The notes under the pieces are model-generated. The model saw only the letters and a list, made by a program, of their open reading frames with translations, had not been told where the DNA came from and did no database searches. This document shows, piece after piece, positions 63,421 to 64,000 of a stretch of DNA of 64,000 nucleotides. The DNA comes from Sorex araneus (lineage: Eukaryota; Chordata; Mammalia; Eulipotyphla; Soricidae): NCBI RefSeq assembly GCF_027595985.1, contig NC_073313.1, positions 104,923,052 through 104,987,051 of the forward strand, written 5' to 3'. The position numbers and the translations under genes were made by a program. Each line of letters opens with the position of its first letter. Positions within the stretch are counted from its first letter, which is position 1.

Positions 63421-63519
63421 TAAGTACCTAGTGTATGTAACCATTGTGTTCTGAATAAAAATAGAGTATAATTGATGCCTTCTAGAGTTAGCTAGAAACA
63501 TGATATAGAAGTAAGCCAT

Positions 63520-63682
63520 GGGCCAGACCAATGGAACTGTTTGCCTTGCATGCAGCCAAACCGGGCTTGACCCCTGGCACCACGTATGGTTCTCAGAGCC
63601 TCCTTGGAGTAATTTCTGAGTGCAGAGCTAGGAGTAAGCCCTAAGCACAACCAGGTGTGCCCCCCCCCAAAAAAAAAACAAA
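63520..63682 (+). mobile_element. Shrew tRNA-SINE
   Basis: GGGCCAGACCAATGGAACTG, CTGGCACCACGTATGGTTC and CAGGTGTGCCCCCCCCC, with an A-tail. Head internally deleted. Confidence 0.85.
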
Positions 63683-63689
63683 GGAAGTG

Positions 63690-63955
63690 AAACCAAATGT
63701 TCAGGAAGGAACCAGTGCTAAGGTTAGGAGAAAGATGTCAATGAGAGAACCTTTAGGTTTATAGATTTGCATGGTGACAATCACAGGAGCAGAAAAAGCT
63801 TAAAGAGGAGCTGGTGTTTCTTTTTTATGGGAAGAGGAGACTAACAGGTAGGTTTTAGACATGTTGACTTTCAGCATTTGTGGGATATCAGGAAGTGCTG
63901 CCAATGGCAATATCTTGCCTTGAGTGGAAATTGAAATCTGTCATATATCCCTTCC
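63690..63955 (-). repeat. L2 LINE relic
   Basis: GTAGGTTTTAGACATGTTGA, GGGATATCAGGAAGTGCTGCC and GAGTGGAAATTGAAATCTG resemble the complement of L2 upstream of its 3' end. Confidence 0.5.
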
Positions 63956-64000
63956 AATTCTGAGATTCTATGATAGAAGCACATTTTATTTATTTATTTT

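Noticed and set aside
1-64000. Endogenous retrovirus or LTR elements
   Set aside because: No paired LTRs, primer-binding site or gag/pol/env reading was seen anywhere in the window. All reverse transcriptase readings are of L1 or RTE type.

Overview
This window is nuclear DNA of a mammal, almost certainly a shrew (Soricidae, probably Sorex). The main evidence is a very abundant tRNA-derived SINE whose sense strand opens with a near-tRNA head (A box TAGCACAGCGG, B box GGTTCGATTCC) and ends in GTGACCCAAAAAGC plus poly(A). I recall this as the SOR-type SINE of Sorex; that is recognition from memory, not a search. Ancient placental repeats (MIR, L2, L1M-like) lie underneath. No protein-coding exon of a host gene could be recognised. 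Nearly all long open frames are low-complexity translations, CpG-island frames or pieces of retrotransposons.

Layout. 0-15 kb: MIR and L2 relics cut by SINEs and by young L1 3' ends with clear target-site duplications (TSDs). 15-25 kb: one old antisense L1, with ORF2 almost complete, split by at least nine later insertions, including a twin-primed L1 (21.0-22.7 kb) and a 1-kb GC-rich composite retroposon with a perfect 18-bp TSD (23.2-24.2 kb). 25-32 kb: a long pure-pyrimidine tract, an L2 relic, and a nest in which a sense L1 sits inside another composite retroposon. 32.1-33.0 kb: unique, non-repetitive sequence. 34.7-42.4 kb: a three-copy local duplication built around (TTCC)n tracts, one copy inverted. 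43.5-47.5 kb: a dead but nearly full-length RTE-clade LINE. 50-51.5 kb: a strong CpG island, likely the promoter and first exon of an unidentified gene; repeat density falls in the 12 kb downstream, as in a 5' intron.

Two retrotransposition systems can be read as working pairs. (1) The RTE LINE at 43.5-47.5 kb shares both its 5' untranslated segment and the last part of its coding region with a second SINE family (tRNA head plus RTE body) and with longer tRNA-less elements. The arrangement resembles BovB with Bov-tA and Bov-A in ruminants. (2) Four copies of a composite element combine a GC-rich, non-L1 5' module with an L1-like 3' tail, an architecture comparable to SVA-type non-autonomous retroposons; I know no name for this family.

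All coordinates are read by eye and repeat boundaries are good to about 10-20 bp unless a TSD is stated. Ages, mobilisation partners and duplication order are inferences from sequence structure.
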